Of a DNA stretch of 64,000 nucleotides, positions 7,779 to 16,257 are shown piece by piece. Made by a program: the position numbers and the translations under genes. Numbering within the stretch: position 1 is the stretch's first letter; every line of letters starts with the position of its first letter. Source of the stretch: Sutterella wadsworthensis 2_1_59BFAA (GTDB lineage: Bacteria; Pseudomonadota; Gammaproteobacteria; Burkholderiales; Burkholderiaceae_F); assembly GCF_000297775.1 (NCBI RefSeq), contig NZ_JH815513.1:12165-76164 (forward strand), in the 5' to 3' direction. Below the pieces are notes generated by a model. The model made no database searches. It was given only the letters and a program-made list of their open reading frames with translations, and was not told the DNA's origin.

Positions 7779-7921
7779 CAGCCAGCCCTCCTCATCTCAA
7801 TCAACACATTCATCACATTTGGCAACTTACGGACCGCCCAGAACGGTCCGTCTTCGCGCTATTCTACAGACAATGCGGCAAGCGCCCCGCTCCGGGAGCG
7901 CACGCATGAAGGAAAGCACGA

Positions 7922-8767
7922 ATGTCCAAGAAATCACTTCAAGACCTGCGCAGGGAGGTCTCCGGCTTCACCGACGAAATCCGTCGCGAACTCAAGGAGC
8001 ACGTATCCGAGATCCGCGAGAACCTCGATCGACAGGTCACGCGCCTGCGCGCAGAGGTCGAGGACGTGAAGGAGGAGCTCGAGCGCCGCTTCGGCACCGA
8101 CGACTCGCACGTCGTATTCCGCGCGCTCCCCAAGCCCCGTCGCCTCAACATGCCGCTCACGGAGGTCCTCGAGCGCCGCCAGACCCGCCGCACCTTCAGC
8201 GACGAGCCCCTGTCCGACCTCGACATGGCCACGATCCTCTGGGCGGCGGACGGCATCAACCGCTCGAGCGGACGCCGCACCACGCCCACCGCGCTCGACT
8301 GGCGCGAGACCGACATCTATCTTCTCAAGAGCAACGGCATCTGGCGTTGGGTGCCCGAAAAAAACGGCCTTCTCTTCTGCGAGCTTGCGGACCTCAGGAG
8401 CGAGACCTTCTTCGCCGCGCCGCACCTCAAGGTTGCGCCCGTGCACATCGTCTACGTCTCCAACCGCCCGCGCACCGAGACGCTGATTTCACGCCTCGGC
8501 GAGGGCGTCGTTGAAAAACTCAGGCACTCCGCCTGGACACCCGAAAAGCTCGAGGAAATGCGCACGCGCAGCATGATCATCGACGTGGGCGCCAAGATTC
8601 AGGCCGTCTATATGGCCGCAGCCGCCATGGACCTCTCCTGCGTCGCCCGCACGGGCTTCGACGCCCACCACGTCGAGCGCATCCTGCGCCTGCAGAAGGG
8701 CGAGTCCGTTGTCGCCATCCAGACGCTCGGCTACAGGCCGAACTCCATCCTCGACGCCATCAAGTAG
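7922..8767 (+). CDS. Nitroreductase/SagB-family flavoprotein with N-terminal coiled coil
   Basis: 281 residues. Residues ~1-60 are highly charged with heptad spacing (LRREVSGFTDEIRRELKEHV, LRAEVEDVKEELERRFG), a likely coiled coil. From ~80 the fold is nitroreductase-like: PLTEVLERRQTRRTFSDEPLS carries the FMN-contacting RxTRR, ILWAADGINRSSGRRT follows, and the C-terminal VVAIQTLGY matches the usual ending of the family. It would be an NAD(P)H- and FMN-dependent reductase, substrate unknown. The coiled-coil extension is not a normal part of the family. Confidence 0.8.
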   Translation: MSKKSLQDLRREVSGFTDEIRRELKEHVSEIRENLDRQVTRLRAEVEDVKEELERRFGTDDSHVVFRALPKPRRLNMPLTEVLERRQTRRTFSDEPLSDLDMATILWAADGINRSSGRRTTPTALDWRETDIYLLKSNGIWRWVPEKNGLLFCELADLRSETFFAAPHLKVAPVHIVYVSNRPRTETLISRLGEGVVEKLRHSAWTPEKLEEMRTRSMIIDVGAKIQAVYMAAAAMDLSCVARTGFDAHHVERILRLQKGESVVAIQTLGYRPNSILDAIK

Positions 8768-8774
8768 CGCGCCG

Positions 8775-9728
8775 TCACTCTTCGGACGTGTCGATCACGC
8801 CCAGGAGCCTCGCCTCGCTTCTTGCAGCATCCACCACGAGCCCCCTCACCCACTGCAGGAAGGGGTCCGTGTGGCTGCAGTGGTGCCAGACGAGCCTCGG
8901 CTCGAAGGGGCCCGACTCCTCAGGCATCGGTAGAATCCTGAACTGAAACTGCGAGTCCATCATGAAGCGCCTGAGGGTGATGAGCGGCCCCTCGAACGTA
9001 AAGTCCGTCCTCGCCACCACATAGGGAACGGTCAGGAAGTAAGGCAGCACCACGCCCACCCTGCGTCCCTCGACACTCTTCGCGCCGCCGTCCTTCATCC
9101 CCGCGGTGACACAGACGGCGAGCCAACGGTTGAGCAACTCCCAGGTCATGACGCCCGCCTTCTCGTAGGCCTCGATCACGGGGTGTCCATCCCTGACGAG
9201 AATGCCCTTTTTCGAGCGGTAGATCCTGAGCGAGTGAAAGTCGGGCGGCAATTCCGTCGCAGGAAAGAATGCCATGTCGGCCTCGTTGGCGCGAAGCCTC
9301 TCGAGCACCCTCACGTCGAGCGGCTCGATCGCAAAGCGGCTGTTCGGAACGGCATTGTAGAAGCGCTCGACCGCTGCGCTCAGTAGTGTGGCGATGCCGT
9401 TGTCGGCTGAAATGAAGCGCACCACGCGGTTCATCTCGTGCAACTCAAGCGGCTCGGGATTGAGAAGTCGACGCGTCTGGTCCACGAGCGCGGCAAGGCG
9501 GTCCCTGAGCTCGCGCATGCGGCTCGTCGGCAGCATCGACAAACCCGAGCGCACGAAGAGCTCGTCGCCGAAGACCTCCCTCACATGCGAAAGCCTGCGC
9601 GAGGCCGCGCCCATGCTGAGCCTCATGTCGCCCGCCGTCTGCGTGAGGCTCTGCGTTTCATAGAGCGCCAACAGAAACTGCATGTCCTCGAATGAGAGGT
9701 CGATGTTGTTCTTTTCGCCTTTGATCAT
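8775..9728 (-). CDS. LysR-family regulator
   Basis: 317 residues from ATG 9728 (MIKGEKNNIDL). The frame extends further upstream but that part is not regulator-like. The N-terminal HTH is LSFEDMQFLLALYETQSLTQTAGDMRLSMGAASRRL, followed by the effector-binding domain. It is divergent from the amidohydrolase gene at 9974 with a 245-base gap, the classic arrangement for a LysR activator and its target. The gap contains the palindrome CGGACCGGTCGG, a possible operator. Confidence 0.85.
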   Translation of the reverse strand: MIKGEKNNIDLSFEDMQFLLALYETQSLTQTAGDMRLSMGAASRRLSHVREVFGDELFVRSGLSMLPTSRMRELRDRLAALVDQTRRLLNPEPLELHEMNRVVRFISADNGIATLLSAAVERFYNAVPNSRFAIEPLDVRVLERLRANEADMAFFPATELPPDFHSLRIYRSKKGILVRDGHPVIEAYEKAGVMTWELLNRWLAVCVTAGMKDGGAKSVEGRRVGVVLPYFLTVPYVVARTDFTFEGPLITLRRFMMDSQFQFRILPMPEESGPFEPRLVWHHCSHTDPFLQWVRGLVVDAARSEARLLGVIDTSEE

Positions 9729-9973
9729 GGTCTTTGTCGTCCTTAGCCCAAAGCGGCCGGCACGGGGCACCGCAACCGCTCGGAAGTGCCTAGAAGTATC
9801 GCATTTTTGCCGGTGGGGACGCCGCCGAGCCCCGCGCATATGCGAAAACCCTACGGACCGGTCGGTAAATTCAATCCTACAATTGAAGAATGGCTGGCGC
9901 GCAGGCGCCCGCCACCATCCGACCAACAGACCAGACGGCCGAGCGCCGCACCGACCAAAAGGAGAATCAAGTT

Positions 9974-11380
9974 ATGTGGGATCGTCTTCTCAGGAATGCC
10001 CGTGTCGTGGACCCCGTCAACGGCCGCGACGGCGTCATGGACGTGGCCGTCAAGGACGGCCGCATTGCAGCCGTCGGACCGAACCTCCAGGGCGAAGCTT
10101 CCGAAGTCGAGGACCTCACGGGCCTCGTCGTCATGCCCGGCCTCATCGATCCCCATCTGCATCTCGGCAGCATGTTCGGCTCTGCTTACGGCACGCGCAT
10201 GGCGGCTGCCGCCGGCGTGACGACCTGCCTCGACATGGCGGGTCCCGTCGACGAAATCCTCGAGACGTCCAAGACCTGCGGCGCAGGCATCAACGTCGCG
10301 ATGCTCGAAGGCTTCTCGCCCATGAAGCACTGCGGCACGATGACGCCCACGCGCGAGCAGCTCGAGAAGTTTGTCCGTGAAAGCCTCGAAAAGGGCGCCG
10401 TCGGCGTCAAGATCATGGGCGGCCACTGGCCGCTGCCGCTTGAAACGAGCCGCGAACTCGTCAAGACCGCCAACGACATGAACGCCTACGTCGCCTGGCA
10501 CGCCGGTTCTCACACTGCGGGCTCCAACATCCTCGGCATGCGCGAGGTCATCGAGGCCGCCAAGGGCCAGCGCCTGCACCTCGCCCACATCAACGCTTAC
10601 TGCCGCGGCCGCGTCAATCCCGTCGACGAAGAGTCGAAGGAAGCCATCGAGATGCTGCGCGCCAACCCGAACCTCTGGTGCGAAGCCTACGTGAGCCCCA
10701 ACAACGGCACCGTGCTTGACTGCGACGAGGACGGCCAGATCATCGACCACGTCACCCGCACCTGCCTCGAGACGTTCGGCCTCACGCCCGACGCCGCCGG
10801 CATGCGCGAAGCCTTCCTCACACACCGCTGCTTCGCGATCGCCGACACGGGCTTCATGTCCGAACTCGTCGAGGGCGAGGCCGCGCTCGAACTCTGGGAA
10901 AAGCAGGGCATGAAGGGCGCAGGCAGCTTCCCCGTCAACCCCGCACTCTCCCGCTTCATGGTCGCCACGGCCAAGCGCGAGGACGGTAGCTTCGTGGTCG
11001 ACGCCATCTCCACCGACGGCGGCTGCATTCCGCGCAACGTCGCCATCTCGGTCGGCCTCTCGCTCGTCAAGTTCGGCGCCCTGACGCTCCCCGAGTTCGT
11101 CGTCAAGACCTCCGTCAACCCAGCACGCCACCTGCGCCTGCATGACCGCGGCCACCTCTCCGAAGGCGCCGCCGCCGACATCACCGTCTTCGACTACGAC
11201 CGCCAGCAGGCCGTCGAGACGATCGTCGCCGGCAAGTCCGTCATGAAGAACGGCGAGATCACGGGCACCGGCATCACCCTCGTCACGACGAAGGCGGGCA
11301 TCCCGGCTGCCGAACGCAACGGCTTCAAGTGGATCGAAACCGAGTTCGAAAGCCCCGAACCCGAACGCTACATCCCCTAA
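9974..11380 (+). CDS. Amidohydrolase-superfamily metallohydrolase
   Basis: 468 residues. AAAAGGAG 9 bases upstream decides the ATG at 9974. Metal-site motifs are visible: HxH in PGLIDPHLHLGS, a lysine for the carbamate bridge in VGVKIMGG, histidine in LAHINAY, aspartate in ISTDGG. The beta-sandwich shell (LRNARVVDPVNG at the start, DITVFDYD near the end) is typical of hydantoinase/dihydroorotase/D-aminoacylase relatives. The exact substrate cannot be named. Probably controlled by the divergent LysR gene. A terminator follows. Confidence 0.8.
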   Translation: MWDRLLRNARVVDPVNGRDGVMDVAVKDGRIAAVGPNLQGEASEVEDLTGLVVMPGLIDPHLHLGSMFGSAYGTRMAAAAGVTTCLDMAGPVDEILETSKTCGAGINVAMLEGFSPMKHCGTMTPTREQLEKFVRESLEKGAVGVKIMGGHWPLPLETSRELVKTANDMNAYVAWHAGSHTAGSNILGMREVIEAAKGQRLHLAHINAYCRGRVNPVDEESKEAIEMLRANPNLWCEAYVSPNNGTVLDCDEDGQIIDHVTRTCLETFGLTPDAAGMREAFLTHRCFAIADTGFMSELVEGEAALELWEKQGMKGAGSFPVNPALSRFMVATAKREDGSFVVDAISTDGGCIPRNVAISVGLSLVKFGALTLPEFVVKTSVNPARHLRLHDRGHLSEGAAADITVFDYDRQQAVETIVAGKSVMKNGEITGTGITLVTTKAGIPAAERNGFKWIETEFESPEPERYIP

Positions 11381-11409
11381 GCCGCATTCGACTCCATGAG
11401 CCGAAGACC

Positions 11410-11438
11410 GCCGCAGGCCCGCCCTGCGGCGTTTTTTT
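11410..11438 (+). terminator. Rho-independent terminator
   Basis: GCCGCAGG/CCTGCGGC stem with a short loop followed by GTTTTTTT. Confidence 0.85.
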
Positions 11439-11582
11439 GGCTTTTACTCCCATTCACGCCCGCAGCATTCCTTCCTTTGGCGCGAATCACCTCTCCCGCA
11501 GGCACCTCCGTGAGCCGGCGTACGCCCCGCATCACGTGCGGTTAGAATGACCTTCTGAACCTTTCATTTTCCGGAGGGCACC

Positions 11583-12074
11583 ATGCGCGCCGCCGTTCTT
11601 TCCGCTCTGCTCGTTCCAGTCTTCCTCACGGGCTGTTCTACCTACGTCACGGTCGTCTCCGAACCCGAGGGCGCCGTCATCACCGACGCATCGGGAAGCA
11701 TCGTCTACGGCCGCGCGCCCCTCGACGTCGAGTACGACACCAACGAGCTCAGGCACGGTGCCCATCCCGGACAGTGTGCGCAGATTCCCGGCTTTACGGC
11801 AAGGTGGCCGAGCGGCGCCTCCGCCTCGACCGACGCAGCGCTGCCGTTGTGCGACCTGCGACACGGCATGACCGTGAGAATCAACCGTCCCAAGTCCGCA
11901 CCAGGCCTCGAGCAGGACCTCCAGTGGGCGCTCGAGCGCGCCCAGAAGCGTGCGCGCGACGCAGAAATCGAACGAGACCGCATGATGCTCTACATGGACC
12001 ACGGCTGGTTCTGGGGACCGGGCTGGGGCCCTTGGCCGCGCACGGCGCCCCCGCCGCCGAGGCCCGTGAGATAA
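11583..12074 (+). CDS. Small lipoprotein
   Basis: 163 residues with a lipoprotein signal (LVPVFLTGC lipobox, Cys ~18). CCGGAGGG before the ATG supports the start. The N-terminal mature part VTVVSEPEGAVITDASGSIVYGRAPL is PEGA-like, a beta-rich surface motif. The middle is charged and helical (QWALERAQKRARDAEIERDRM). The end is Trp/Gly/Pro-rich (WFWGPGWGPWP). The function is unknown; probably anchored to an envelope membrane. Confidence 0.75.
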   Translation: MRAAVLSALLVPVFLTGCSTYVTVVSEPEGAVITDASGSIVYGRAPLDVEYDTNELRHGAHPGQCAQIPGFTARWPSGASASTDAALPLCDLRHGMTVRINRPKSAPGLEQDLQWALERAQKRARDAEIERDRMMLYMDHGWFWGPGWGPWPRTAPPPPRPVR

Positions 12075-12107
12075 TTTCACTTTTGCGCAACACGATCGGG
12101 ACACATC

Positions 12108-12836
12108 ATGCTCAAAGGCAAAAAGGCGGTCATCTTCGACCTTGACGGCACCCTCATTGACTCTCTCGGCATCTGGAGCGCAGTCGACGAGCTTCTCGCC
12201 ACGAGCCTCGGCCGTCCCGATCTCGCCGCCGACCCCGTGACGCTCGCCCGCCTTCGTGAGGATGCGCTCGTGCGGCATGCCCTCGAACCCAATCCTTATG
12301 TCGGCTTCTGCGCGGATCTGGCCGCCTTCTGCGGGAGCCCGCTTCCCGGCGAGGAGGTCCATCGCGAGCGCTACCACATCTCGCGCGCTCTTCTCAAGTC
12401 CGACGTGCGCCTCAAGCCGGGCGCGGCCGCCTTCGTGAAGACGCTCTCGGAGCGCGGCTTCAAACTCGCCGTCGCCACCACGACCAAGCGCGCCAACATC
12501 GACATCTACGAGACGGTCAACCCGCACATCGCGCCCGAGCTTGCATTCAGCAGCGTCTTCGACGCCATTCTCACGCGCGAGAACGTGAGCCGCATCAAGC
12601 CAGACCCCGAGGTCTACCACCTCGCGCTCGAGACCCTCGGCGTGCGCGCCGATGAGGCGCTCGTCTTCGAGGACTCGCTTCCCGGCCTGCGTGCCGCGCA
12701 CGCCGCAGGCATTCAGACCGTCGTCGTCAGGGATCCGTGGTCCGAAGCCGACAGGGCACGACTCCTCGAGGAGGCGGACGCCCATGTTGATAGCCTTTGC
12801 GACGCACCCGAAATCTGCGGTTTTACCCGCTCCTAG
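12108..12836 (+). CDS. HAD-superfamily phosphatase
   Basis: 242 residues. Motif I is FDLDGTLIDS, with the nucleophile Asp near residue 11; motif II is VATTTKR; the motif III lysine lies in ISRIKPDPEVY (written here as SRIKPDPEVY); motif IV is VFEDSLPG. A helical cap domain sits between motifs I and II (subclass IA, phosphoglycolate phosphatase/beta-phosphoglucomutase-like). Substrate unknown. It follows the lipoprotein gene by 33 bases and is probably cotranscribed. Confidence 0.85.
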   Translation: MLKGKKAVIFDLDGTLIDSLGIWSAVDELLATSLGRPDLAADPVTLARLREDALVRHALEPNPYVGFCADLAAFCGSPLPGEEVHRERYHISRALLKSDVRLKPGAAAFVKTLSERGFKLAVATTTKRANIDIYETVNPHIAPELAFSSVFDAILTRENVSRIKPDPEVYHLALETLGVRADEALVFEDSLPGLRAAHAAGIQTVVVRDPWSEADRARLLEEADAHVDSLCDAPEICGFTRS

Positions 12837-12911
12837 CCACCCTTCGGGCGAACATCCTGCGCTAGAATGGATTCAGGCCAATGGCCTTCAAACAAACAGG
12901 AGGTATCCTTC

Positions 12912-13721
12912 ATGCGCATTCTTCTTCCCGTCGACGGCAGCGAACACTGCCGCAACGCACTCCGCTTCATTGCCTCCCGCCAGGCGCTCTCGCCTGAAAA
13001 GGAGGCGACCGTTGAGCTTCTCAATGTTCAGCACTCCATCCCCGAAGCCGTGATCAACGCGCTCGGCCTCGATTCCGTCCGCAAGGCCAGCCAGGACGAA
13101 GGCATGAAGGTCATCGACGCCATGCGCGAAGACGCCGGCGACCTTGACGTCCGCGCCAAGGTCGAGGGCGGCGAGTTCGCGCCCGTCATCGTCCGCGAGG
13201 CCGACCACATGGACGCCGACCTCATCGTCATGGGCTGCCGCGGCCTCTCCGCCATGGAAGGCTTCTTCGTGGGCAGCGTCTCCGCCAAGGTGATCAGCCT
13301 CACGAAGCGTCCGCTTCTGCTCGTTCGCGACAAGATCCCCGCAGGCGCCATGCGCGTCGGCATCTGCGTCGACCACTCCGACTACGCCCACGCCGCCGCC
13401 GAATTCGTCGTCAACCAGCGCGAGTTCTTCGGCAAGGACGCCGTCTTTGAAGTGATCAACGTCTCCGAAACCGAAGAGACCTTCCATCAGGCCGTCGAAC
13501 CCGTCATGACCGTCTTCGAGGACGCCGGCGTTCCCGCCGAACGCGTGCACCTCAAGGGCAAGGTGGGTGATGCGATCTGCAACTACGCGGGCGAAGGCAA
13601 GCTCGACATGCTCGTCATCGGCTCCCACGGCTACGGCAACTTCCGGGCCGCCTTCATGGGCTCCACCGCCATGCGCATCACCGCCGGCTGCGAAGTGCCC
13701 CTGCTCGTCCTCAAGGCCTGA
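12912..13721 (+). CDS. Tandem-domain universal stress protein
   Basis: 269 residues. AGGAGG 7-9 bases upstream decides the ATG at 12912. There are two UspA domains: the first starts MRILLPVDGSEHCRNAL and ends GCRGLSAMEGFFVGSVSAKVI; the second starts MRVGICVDHSDYA and ends IGSHGYGNFRAAFMGSTAMRI. Both keep the G-x2-G-x9-G-(S/T) ATP-loop pattern. It probably has a cytoplasmic stress or energy-state role. Confidence 0.85.
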   Translation: MRILLPVDGSEHCRNALRFIASRQALSPEKEATVELLNVQHSIPEAVINALGLDSVRKASQDEGMKVIDAMREDAGDLDVRAKVEGGEFAPVIVREADHMDADLIVMGCRGLSAMEGFFVGSVSAKVISLTKRPLLLVRDKIPAGAMRVGICVDHSDYAHAAAEFVVNQREFFGKDAVFEVINVSETEETFHQAVEPVMTVFEDAGVPAERVHLKGKVGDAICNYAGEGKLDMLVIGSHGYGNFRAAFMGSTAMRITAGCEVPLLVLKA

Positions 13722-13771
13722 AAGATCTCTGCGCGCCTGAATCACGACGCGCGCAGCATCTCAAAGCCAAT

Positions 13772-13806
13772 GTGCCGGCTCCCTCGGGAGAGCCGGCACT
13801 TTTTTG
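13772..13806 (+). terminator. Rho-independent terminator after usp
   Basis: GTGCCGGCTC pairs exactly with GAGCCGGCAC and is followed by TTTTTTG. Confidence 0.9.
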
Positions 13807-13824
13807 TCTCATCCGCACGAAAAG

Positions 13825-13926
13825 GCCCGCCGCCCTGTCCCGCCTGTACTCGGCGTTGAGGATGCCCGCATCGTATTCGGCATGTCCGGTGAAGAAGATC
13901 TGCCTGCCGCCTTCGGTCGAGACCTT
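13825..13926 (-). pseudogene. metA: metA remnant, 3' fragment
   Basis: Minus-strand codons encode KVSTEGGRQIFFTGHAEYDA followed by GILNAEYRRDRAAG. This is the homoserine O-succinyl/acetyltransferase region around the catalytic His/Glu (family form: GHPEYDxxTLxxEYxRD). Homology then stops. The last ~40-50 family residues are missing and the frame runs into unrelated sequence and the usp terminator. It is separated from the rest of the gene by an insertion sequence. Confidence 0.75.
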
Positions 13927-15800
13927 AAAGTCGTCTAAAGCCCCCACGAATTACTTCACGCCCAACATCTTGAGAAAGAGCTGGTCGCGTCTCGTCGTTT
14001 CCGTTGTCCATTTGGATGCACTGGCATTCCCCGTTGCAGCGACGTAGTCGACACAACGGAACCAGTCCAAAATTTGAATGAGCGAGTGCTGATTGAGCCA
14101 AGCGAGCAGCTTTGCTTCGAGACTCAACTCCTCCTTCGTCTTTCCCTCGGTTTCTTTTTCGGAGAGCGCCTTCTTCACATCAAGGATTCTCTTCGCAAGG
14201 AAGCAGTGGTAGCCCAGACCAACGAATTGGGCAAATTGCCTGCCGTACAGATTCTCGGGATACCACGTCCTCGGCTTTCGCCCATCAAAACTGTCCTTGT
14301 ACGTAGCGAAAAGCTCTTCGATCTTTTCACGGGAACGGTATGCCTTCAGCGCGTCGAAGGGATCCTTGATTTCATTGCTCACAAGGACGAAATACCCCCA
14401 ATAGCGCTTTGCTTCCTCGATCCCGTCCATTTTGAAGTCGACCTTGACGCCTTTGGCCGTACGTTTCACCGTGAGGTAGCTGTCGATTTGTTTCTGGGCA
14501 GCCGGCCGAAATTCCTCGACGCCGTCCTCTAGATCCTTCTTGAGTGAGAAAAGGCTCTCGCGAAGCCTGCGCTCCTGAATCGGAGCAGCCTCCGGTTTGT
14601 GAAATACATGGACGTACAGGCGTCGCGTAAACGATTCCGTCTCCCCGGCTTCGAAATTCCCGCGCGTGCGTTTTCGCACGATGCTGAACCCGTGCTGCCT
14701 GCGGCGCATGACGCCGCTGACATCGACGTCAAACGGGCAGACGTTCCTGAAGTGCCCGAGCTCTTCGCGTGCGGCGTCGATTTCCGAGCGAACCCACTTG
14801 TCGGTACTGTTGGCGAGCATCAAGAACTTCGTGTGCTCGCGGGCAAAATGCGTCATGTTGTCCTGACTGTAGAACCCGTTGTCGGCCACGATGACCGGCG
14901 ACGCCAGATCGAGCATGTCAAGCTGCCGAAGCGCATTGGCGAGCGAGATCTTGTCAGGGATGTTCCCGGGCTGCTTGCTGAAAGCGACGGGCTGACGATT
15001 TTCCACAGAGTACAGCACGAGAAGCTTGATCGTATCAAGCCCGTCCCCATCCTTGTTGAATCCCTGACGCGCTTCAATTTGATTCTTCGAATACGTCGAG
15101 AAAGTCGTGGTGTCCAACGCCAGATTCAAACCCGTCGACGAGACTCTTTGTCCACGGCACTGAAAATACGACTGCACTCCAGATTCATTTCGACCAACCG
15201 AGGCGAACAGCTTGCCGTAAACATCCTGAGTGATGGGGTGTCCGTACGGTAGCGGATTCATTACTTGCCATGATTCCATGCGCGGCAACGTGTCACCGTC
15301 AGTCGCGACCCAGTACCGAGCGATCGAACTCAACTTGAGGGCGTCGCCGATCTCGAAGCTCCTCTGGAGATCCGCATCAATACCGGATTCATGACCTGCC
15401 CACTCGAGGATTTTTTGAAGTCCGACATGGGTGCGGACGGCCTGGACGGGTGCCTCGATAACTTCGGAACGCTTCTTTTTGGGGCGGGTCGGGATCATTT
15501 CGGTCGACCCAGCCAGGATTTTGCCCAAAAGTCGGGTAGAGAGCGTCTTTGTTTTCTGAGTTTTCGGATCATATCCAGTCACACGTTCGTATACGTAGAC
15601 GTCGCCATTCGAGCGGGTTTCGCGGCGAATGCCGACATGCGTTTTTCCAGTGAGAGGGCGTCCCATGAGTATCTCCAATAATGCCCTTATATTCTATCAT
15701 ACGTACACTATTGAAAGCAAGAAAAAGTCCGTGTATTTCACGGACTTTTCTATCAAAACGTCATTTTCACTTGAGTATCGTGACGGTTTTGAACGACTTT
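13927..15800 (-). mobile_element. IS1634/IS4-type insertion sequence inside metA
   Basis: The ends show similar inverted repeats: left AAAGTCGTCTAAAGCCCCCA, right on the opposite strand AAAGTCGTTCAAAACCGTCA, both continuing into CACGA. The element carries one long transposase gene on the minus strand and interrupts a recognisable metA frame. Removing it restores the codon order STL-KVSTEGG. The exact end bases and target duplication are uncertain by 1-5 bases. Confidence 0.8.
13951..15678 (-). CDS. IS1634-family transposase (DDE)
   Basis: 575 residues, intact. Acidic residues lie in LALDTTTFSTY and VIVADNGFYSQ, and the YREK-type signature appears as YRSREKIEELFATYK near residue 450. These are typical of the IS4-superfamily IS1634 group. 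An alternative start MGRPLTGK lies four codons downstream of the first ATG. No frameshift or stop, so it may be active. Confidence 0.85.
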   Translation of the reverse strand: MEILMGRPLTGKTHVGIRRETRSNGDVYVYERVTGYDPKTQKTKTLSTRLLGKILAGSTEMIPTRPKKKRSEVIEAPVQAVRTHVGLQKILEWAGHESGIDADLQRSFEIGDALKLSSIARYWVATDGDTLPRMESWQVMNPLPYGHPITQDVYGKLFASVGRNESGVQSYFQCRGQRVSSTGLNLALDTTTFSTYSKNQIEARQGFNKDGDGLDTIKLLVLYSVENRQPVAFSKQPGNIPDKISLANALRQLDMLDLASPVIVADNGFYSQDNMTHFAREHTKFLMLANSTDKWVRSEIDAAREELGHFRNVCPFDVDVSGVMRRRQHGFSIVRKRTRGNFEAGETESFTRRLYVHVFHKPEAAPIQERRLRESLFSLKKDLEDGVEEFRPAAQKQIDSYLTVKRTAKGVKVDFKMDGIEEAKRYWGYFVLVSNEIKDPFDALKAYRSREKIEELFATYKDSFDGRKPRTWYPENLYGRQFAQFVGLGYHCFLAKRILDVKKALSEKETEGKTKEELSLEAKLLAWLNQHSLIQILDWFRCVDYVAATGNASASKWTTETTRRDQLFLKMLGVK

Positions 15801-16094
15801 TAGGGTCGAGAGGGCGAAGATCCCCGCCTCGTCGGATTCAGCGAGCACCTTGAGCTCGGGATGTGCGCGCACGGCCTCTTCGTCGATCGTCGTGTGCCTC
15901 GAGTGCGGAATCCTGAAGACGTCGTCGCAGCCCCTGAAGAGCATGGAGCTTCGCCTCACGACGCGGTGCTCGAAGACACCCGAGAGCTTGCGCTCGAGAA
16001 GCGTCTTCCCTATCCCGATGAGCTGGCAGGGCTCGCCGTTCTTCGGGCGCCAACCGCCCTGCACGCAGACGGTGCCCAGTTCGGGGCATGTCAC
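15801..16094 (-). pseudogene. metA: metA remnant, middle fragment
   Basis: Minus-strand codons encode GIGKTLLERKLSGVFEHRVV, SSMLFRGCDDVFRIPHSRHT and ELKVLAESDEAGIFALSTL, matching the central part of MetA (family forms: GIPKYxLxxKLFGVFxHRV, LLRGFDDxFxxPHSR). The first ~150 residues, including the acyl-enzyme cysteine region, are absent. The upstream sequence is non-coding. The enzyme would activate homoserine for methionine synthesis; this copy cannot work. Confidence 0.75.
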
Positions 16095-16152
16095 ACAAAC
16101 TCCTCTGTGTCAGGCGTTTTGAAGAAAACATCCTGTCAGACTATCAGAGCGA

Positions 16153-16180
16153 AAGGGGTGGTTTCGAAAAACCGCCCCTG
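16153..16180 (-). terminator. Hairpin after patatin autotransporter gene
   Basis: AGGGGCGGTTT pairs with AAACCACCCCT on the minus strand. The following T-run is short (TTTCGC), so this is a moderate call. GGGTATAACCC lies just beyond at 16187-16197. Confidence 0.5.
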
Positions 16181-16257
16181 TCTTGGGGGTATAACCCGCG
16201 CCTCTAGTGCATGATCCCGAGACGCGGCCCTGACGATGCCGTCTTTGTGCGACGGAC

